Assembly: GCA_937958345.1 (NCBI GenBank)
Contig: CALGNW010000261.1
Span: 1 to 8,880 of the forward strand
Origin: an uncultured Neomegalonema sp.
GTDB lineage: Bacteria; Pseudomonadota; Alphaproteobacteria; Rhodobacterales; Rhodobacteraceae
Direction: 5' to 3'
Length of the DNA: 8,880 bases
Shown: piece by piece, positions 6,286 to 8,880 of the stretch
Numbering within the stretch: the stretch's first letter is position 1
Layout: each line of letters begins with the position of its first letter
Program-made: the position numbers and the translations under genes
The notes under the pieces: model-generated
Databases searched by the model: none
What the model saw: the letters and a program-made list of their open reading frames with translations, nothing else
What the model was told of the DNA's origin: nothing

Positions 6286-6332
6286 GTCCCGAGCGCGGCG
6301 CAGCATCAAATGCTGCTCCGCAGACGCGGGAC
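6286..6332. terminator. Nested hairpin between ugd and cobK, possible bidirectional terminator
   Basis: GCAGCAT (6300-6306) pairs perfectly with ATGCTGC (6310-6316) around a CAA loop. After a single C/T mismatch, GCGG (6295-6298) pairs with CCGC (6318-6321). Further out GTCCCG (6286-6291) pairs with CGGGAC (6327-6332). It sits 12 bases after the ugd stop and between convergent genes, the right place for a terminator working both ways. Neither side has a T-tract, so it is not a classical intrinsic terminator. It could instead protect 3' ends or belong to a dispersed repeat family. Confidence 0.45.
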
Positions 6333-6339
6333 CGACGCA

Positions 6340-6354
6340 CCGCAGCGAGTGCGG
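6340..6354. other. Second small hairpin downstream of cobK
   Basis: CCGCA (6340-6344) can pair with TGCGG (6350-6354) around GCGAG. It lies beside the larger nested hairpin, 34 bases beyond the cobK stop on the minus strand, and may contribute to the 3' end of the cbiD-cobK transcript. Confidence 0.25.
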
Positions 6355-6387
6355 GGCGGCAGATTCTCCCGAGGGCGATGGCTTACC

Positions 6388-7107
6388 CTAAATCCGCGCA
6401 GCCCATGCCAGCGCCGCCGCGACCGTTTCCACCGCCTCGCCCGGCGGTGCGGGCGGCATTGAGACGCTGAAAACAGGTATCCCCAACGCCTCGGCGGCCT
6501 CCAGCTTGGCGGGCCGCACGCCGCCGGAATTTTTCGTCACCAGATGCGTGATCCTGCGTTCGCGCATACACGCGCGCGCTGATTCAGGTGTCAAGGGCGG
6601 TCTACCCGTCACGGTCCTGATATGAGCGGGCAGACCTTCAACCGGCTCGATACTCCGCAGGACAAAGCTGACATCGCTCCGCCCGCTGAAAACCTGCGCG
6701 TCGCCGCGTCCGGTGGTCAAAAACACCCGCGCTCCGGCGGGCAGCGCGGCGGCGGCGGCGGCAAGACTCCCGACCTCCCGCCCGTCCGGCCCGATGTCCC
6801 ATGCACGGCGGCGCAGCGACAGACGCCTCACGCCGGCGACCGCAGCCGCCGCCGCAGCATTGGCCGAAATCCGTTCTGCAAAGGGATGGGTGGCGTCGAT
6901 CACCGCGACCACATTCCGTTCGCAAATCCAACGCGCCATCGCCTCCGCACCGCCAAACCCGCCGAACCGCGTTTCGCAAGCGTACTCAGCCGGATCGCGC
7001 GTCACACCGGCCAAAGACGCAACCAGCCCGACATCCTCCCGCTGAAACCCCGCCGCAAACGCCCGCGCCTCGCGCGTACCGGCTAACAACAACAGCACGC
7101 GGGACAT
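6388..7107 (-). CDS. cobK: Precorrin-6A / cobalt-precorrin-6A reductase
   Basis: CobK (CbiJ in the anaerobic pathway) reduces the macrocycle of (cobalt-)precorrin-6A with NADPH in adenosylcobalamin synthesis. The 239-residue protein shows the family motifs LLAGTREAR (7-15), VIDATHPFA (69-77), TTGRGD (131-136) and TKNSGG (181-186) followed by KLEAAEALGIPV. Several alanine-rich runs (82-90 and 115-121) come from GCC/GCG-rich codons and look like composition. ATG 7107 overlaps the cbiD stop in TGATG; an alternative GTG at 7110 adds one residue. There is no separate ribosome binding site, which fits coupling to cbiD. The enzyme acts on the product of its operon partner, so the pair is a functional unit. 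The sequence alone does not tell whether the substrate carries cobalt. Confidence 0.92.
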   Translation of the reverse strand: MSRVLLLLAGTREARAFAAGFQREDVGLVASLAGVTRDPAEYACETRFGGFGGAEAMARWICERNVVAVIDATHPFAERISANAAAAAAVAGVRRLSLRRRAWDIGPDGREVGSLAAAAAALPAGARVFLTTGRGDAQVFSGRSDVSFVLRSIEPVEGLPAHIRTVTGRPPLTPESARACMRERRITHLVTKNSGGVRPAKLEAAEALGIPVFSVSMPPAPPGEAVETVAAALAWAARI

Positions 7108-8183
7108 CACGCGGACGCATCAAAAGGTATATGCGCCAATATCTTACCGGACCGATCCACGATAATGCTTTCGACAGCAACAGGCGCACCGCGCAGCGCC
7201 GCCAGTGCCGTCGCCCGCGCCCGCACCGCAACCGCATCGGCCAACGGCTTTCCGGCCAATCCGAACGCCTCCAGCGCCGTATTCGCACTCAAAATGCGCT
7301 TATCTCCGCACCATGCTGATAAGGCGGATAAATCGACCTGACTGCGCTTGGAATGAAGGTCCAGCGCCCCCTGCGCCAGCTTGCTCATCTTGCCCGGCCC
7401 GCCTGCGATGGTCAGTCGCTCTATCGGGTGATTACGCAGATATTTCAACAGCCCACCGGCAAAATCTCCCATATCGAGATAGGCCACCTCGGGCAGATCA
7501 TACATCCCCTGCACCGCCGCCTCGGACGTCGCGCCCGTTGCCCCTACGACATGGCGCAGACCGCTCGCCGCCGCCACATCGATCCCCCGATGGATCGACG
7601 CGATCCACGCCGCGCAGGAAAAGGGCCGCACGATGCCGGTTGTTCCTAAGATCGACAAACCGCCGACAATCCCAAGCCTCGGATTCCATGTCTTTTTCGC
7701 CAGCTCGGCTCCGCCCGGCACACTGATTGTAATATCCACCGCAAAACCGGCGGAAAACCCGCGCAAAACCTCTGAAACCTCGTCCGAGATCATCCTGCGC
7801 GGAACCGGATTGATGGCAGGCTCTCCGACACCGATGGGCAGCCCCGGTTTCGTGACCGTCCCGACGCCCTCGCCCGCAAAGAACCGGACCGCCCCGCCGC
7901 CGCCCTCGCGCCGCGACACCCGCACCCCGATCAGCGCACCGTGAGTCACATCGGGGTCGTCGCCTGCATCCTTCTCGATATACGCATGCGCCCAGCCGTC
8001 GCCCGTTTCAGCGTCCAGCACAGGAAAGGTCGGCATTTCGCCCTTGGGCAGGGTGATCGTCACCGCCTCCGGCACGGTCCCGCTGCACAGCCCGATCATC
8101 GCCGCCCGCGTCGCCGCAGCGGCACAAGCGCCGGTCGTCCAGCCGTATCGGAGCGTCGGGGGTTCTTCCATCCGCCGGACCAT
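7107..8183 (-). CDS. cbiD: Cobalt-precorrin-5B C1-methyltransferase
   Basis: CbiD uses SAM to methylate C1 of (cobalt-)precorrin-5B, the step before CobK. The 358-residue protein is of normal length. Its motifs are GWTTGACAAAA (14-24), DAGDDPDVTHGA (72-83), GEGVGTVTKPGL (104-115), NPRLGIVGGLSILGTTG (167-183) and GKMSKLA (274-280). ATG 8183 has TAGG 4 bases upstream and is preferred; ATG 8171 (four residues shorter, beginning MEEPPTLRYGW) is also possible. The frame stays open to 8441, but that extension is antisense to cobA and has no family character. CbiD is usually assigned to the anaerobic pathway, whereas the aerobic pathway uses the unrelated CobF at this point. Nearby pqqC needs oxygen, so CbiD probably works here in a mixed or oxygen-tolerant route. 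Confidence 0.93.
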   Translation of the reverse strand: MVRRMEEPPTLRYGWTTGACAAAATRAAMIGLCSGTVPEAVTITLPKGEMPTFPVLDAETGDGWAHAYIEKDAGDDPDVTHGALIGVRVSRREGGGGAVRFFAGEGVGTVTKPGLPIGVGEPAINPVPRRMISDEVSEVLRGFSAGFAVDITISVPGGAELAKKTWNPRLGIVGGLSILGTTGIVRPFSCAAWIASIHRGIDVAAASGLRHVVGATGATSEAAVQGMYDLPEVAYLDMGDFAGGLLKYLRNHPIERLTIAGGPGKMSKLAQGALDLHSKRSQVDLSALSAWCGDKRILSANTALEAFGLAGKPLADAVAVRARATALAALRGAPVAVESIIVDRSGKILAHIPFDASA

Positions 8184-8223
8184 AAAACCTAAATCACCAA
8201 AAGCGAAACCGCCGACACTGCTT

Positions 8224-8277
8224 CCCCGCGACGAAAAGCATCGCTCTAGTGTCGCGAAGGGGCTTCGCAGCGGCCCC
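8224..8277. other. Competing hairpins in the cbiD-cobA divergent region
   Basis: Three pairings share the same G-rich segment. GCGAC/GTCGC with CCCC/GGGG outside it spans 8224-8262 with a GAA bulge. GCGAAG-GGG-CTTCGC spans 8254-8268. GGGGC/GCCCC spans 8259-8277. Only one can form at a time around 8254-8263. The element lies in the 115-base gap, 22 bases before cobA, and would be in the 5' leader of cobA or, read the other way, of cbiD. I found no convincing promoter boxes in this gap. Confidence 0.3.
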
Positions 8278-8298
8278 GCCCTCCCGTATGCATAGGAT

Positions 8299-8880
8299 AT
8301 GAGCACCGCACCGACCCTGCCTGCAAACACCGACTGGCCAGCCATGCTGCCCGGCTGGGTCTGGCTTGTGGGTGCGGGTCCGGGCGATCCGGGTCTGCTG
8401 ACGCTGCACGGCCTCAACGCGATCCGCCAGGCTGACGTCATTGTCTATGATGCGCTTGTGGGCGAAGACATCCTGCAATGGGCCAAACCCGGCGCACAGA
8501 TCGACTATGCCGGAAAGCGCGGCGGCAAACCCTCGCCGAAACAACGCGATATCTCGCTCAGGCTCATCGAACATGCCAAGGCCGGAAAGCGCGTCCTCCG
8601 TCTCAAGGGGGGTGATCCCTTCGTCTTCGGGCGCGGCGGGGAAGAGGCACAAACACTGGTCGAGGCGGGCATCCCGTTCCGCATCGTACCGGGCATCAGC
8701 GCAGGCATCGGCGGCCTCGCCTATGCGGGCATCCCCGTGACCCACCGCGACGTGAACCAAGCCGTCACTTTTGTCACCGGCCATGACGCCAGCGGCAACG
8801 CGCCAAGCGCGGTCAACTGGCGCGCACTGGCCGAATCGTCCCCCGTCATCGTCTGCTATATGTCGATGAAGACCCTGCCC
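8299..8880 (+). CDS. cobA: Uroporphyrinogen-III C-methyltransferase, partial (C-terminus off the right edge)
   Basis: CobA adds methyl groups from SAM at C2 and C7 of uroporphyrinogen III to give precorrin-2, the branch point toward cobalamin (and siroheme). The 194 residues visible hold VGAGPGDPGLLTL (24-36), YDALV (50-54), GKRGGKP (72-78), LRLKGGDPFVFGRGGEE (100-116), VPGISAGIGGLAYAGIPVTHR (130-150) and GHD (161-163), all typical of this SAM-dependent tetrapyrrole methylase. There is no CysG-type dehydrogenase/chelatase domain at the N-terminus. A TAG two codons upstream (8293-8295) makes ATG 8299 the earliest start; AGGA (8294-8297) is unusually close to it. ATG 8344 is an alternative that would remove 15 residues. 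The gene is divergent from cbiD-cobK, forming one corrin locus on both strands. Confidence 0.95.
   Translation, partial: MSTAPTLPANTDWPAMLPGWVWLVGAGPGDPGLLTLHGLNAIRQADVIVYDALVGEDILQWAKPGAQIDYAGKRGGKPSPKQRDISLRLIEHAKAGKRVLRLKGGDPFVFGRGGEEAQTLVEAGIPFRIVPGISAGIGGLAYAGIPVTHRDVNQAVTFVTGHDASGNAPSAVNWRALAESSPVIVCYMSMKTLP

Noticed and set aside
6820..6870. Simple-sequence repeat from GCC/GCG triplets in cobK
   Set aside because: The triplets are imperfect and encode alanine-rich helices in frame. They reflect GC-biased codon use, not a tandem repeat array.
8184..8298. Cobalamin riboswitch before cobA (GACACTG at 8214-8220 resembles the B12 box GCCACTG)
   Set aside because: The box has a mismatch, and the roughly 200-base riboswitch body that should precede it would have to lie inside the cbiD coding region. 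The expected conserved helices are not visible, and the other strand has no box either.
8184..8441. N-terminal extension of CbiD to an ATG at 8441
   Set aside because: The extra residues are antisense to cobA, low in complexity and unlike any CbiD. The family N-terminus begins just before the GWTTG motif.
1..8880. CRISPR arrays, insertion sequences, integrases, tRNA or rRNA genes
   Set aside because: I looked for spaced direct repeats, terminal inverted repeats with transposase motifs and tRNA-like cloverleafs and saw none. Composition appears uniform, with no sign of recent transfer.

Overview
The window looks like ordinary chromosome from a GC-rich alphaproteobacterium, most likely of the Rhodobacterales (Rhodobacteraceae). 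The basis is the strong GC bias at third codon positions, a compact pqqABCDE operon, CbiD used beside CobK in corrin synthesis, a CobA with a short N-terminal extension, and a ZnuC-type ATPase with a His-rich tail. The taxonomic call is an inference from gene content and protein character. I see no phage, insertion sequence, CRISPR array, tRNA or rRNA.

Layout from left to right. (1) A partial minus-strand gene of unknown function runs off the left edge (1-643). (2) A short divergent promoter region (about 644-784) serves it and a plus-strand ATPase gene, znuC (785-1504), which has no znuA, znuB or zur beside it. (3) The minus-strand operon pqqA-pqqB-pqqC-pqqD-pqqE (4646 down to 1509) is complete for the core pyrroloquinoline quinone pathway. 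The B-C, C-D and D-E junctions are all four-base ATGA overlaps, and pqqE converges on znuC with only 4 bases between their stop codons. (4) A 308-base divergent intergenic region (4661-4968) holds the pqqA and ugd promoters. (5) ugd (UDP-glucose 6-dehydrogenase) occupies 4969-6273. (6) A short convergent gap (6274-6387) holds a strong nested hairpin. (7) The minus-strand pair cbiD-cobK (8183 down to 6388) makes two successive changes to the corrin ring. (8) Divergent from it, after a structured 115-base leader, cobA (8299 onwards) makes precorrin-2 and runs off the right edge.

How the genes work together. The pqq genes make the redox cofactor of periplasmic quinoprotein dehydrogenases. PqqA is the peptide substrate, PqqD its chaperone, PqqE the radical-SAM enzyme that cross-links Glu16 and Tyr20, PqqB a metallo-hydrolase/hydroxylase, and PqqC the final oxidase. 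No peptidase gene (pqqF/pqqG) is present here. CobA, CbiD and CobK act at the entry to and in the middle of the corrin pathway; CbiD stands where the classical aerobic pathway would use CobF. Ugd supplies UDP-glucuronate for surface polysaccharide. ZnuC would energise zinc uptake with partners encoded elsewhere.

I do not find a clearly new multi-gene system. The most noteworthy points are the uncharacterised left-edge protein that shares a face-to-face promoter with an orphan znuC, the nested hairpin after ugd, the mutually exclusive hairpins before cobA, and the in-frame pqqA/pqqB junction.
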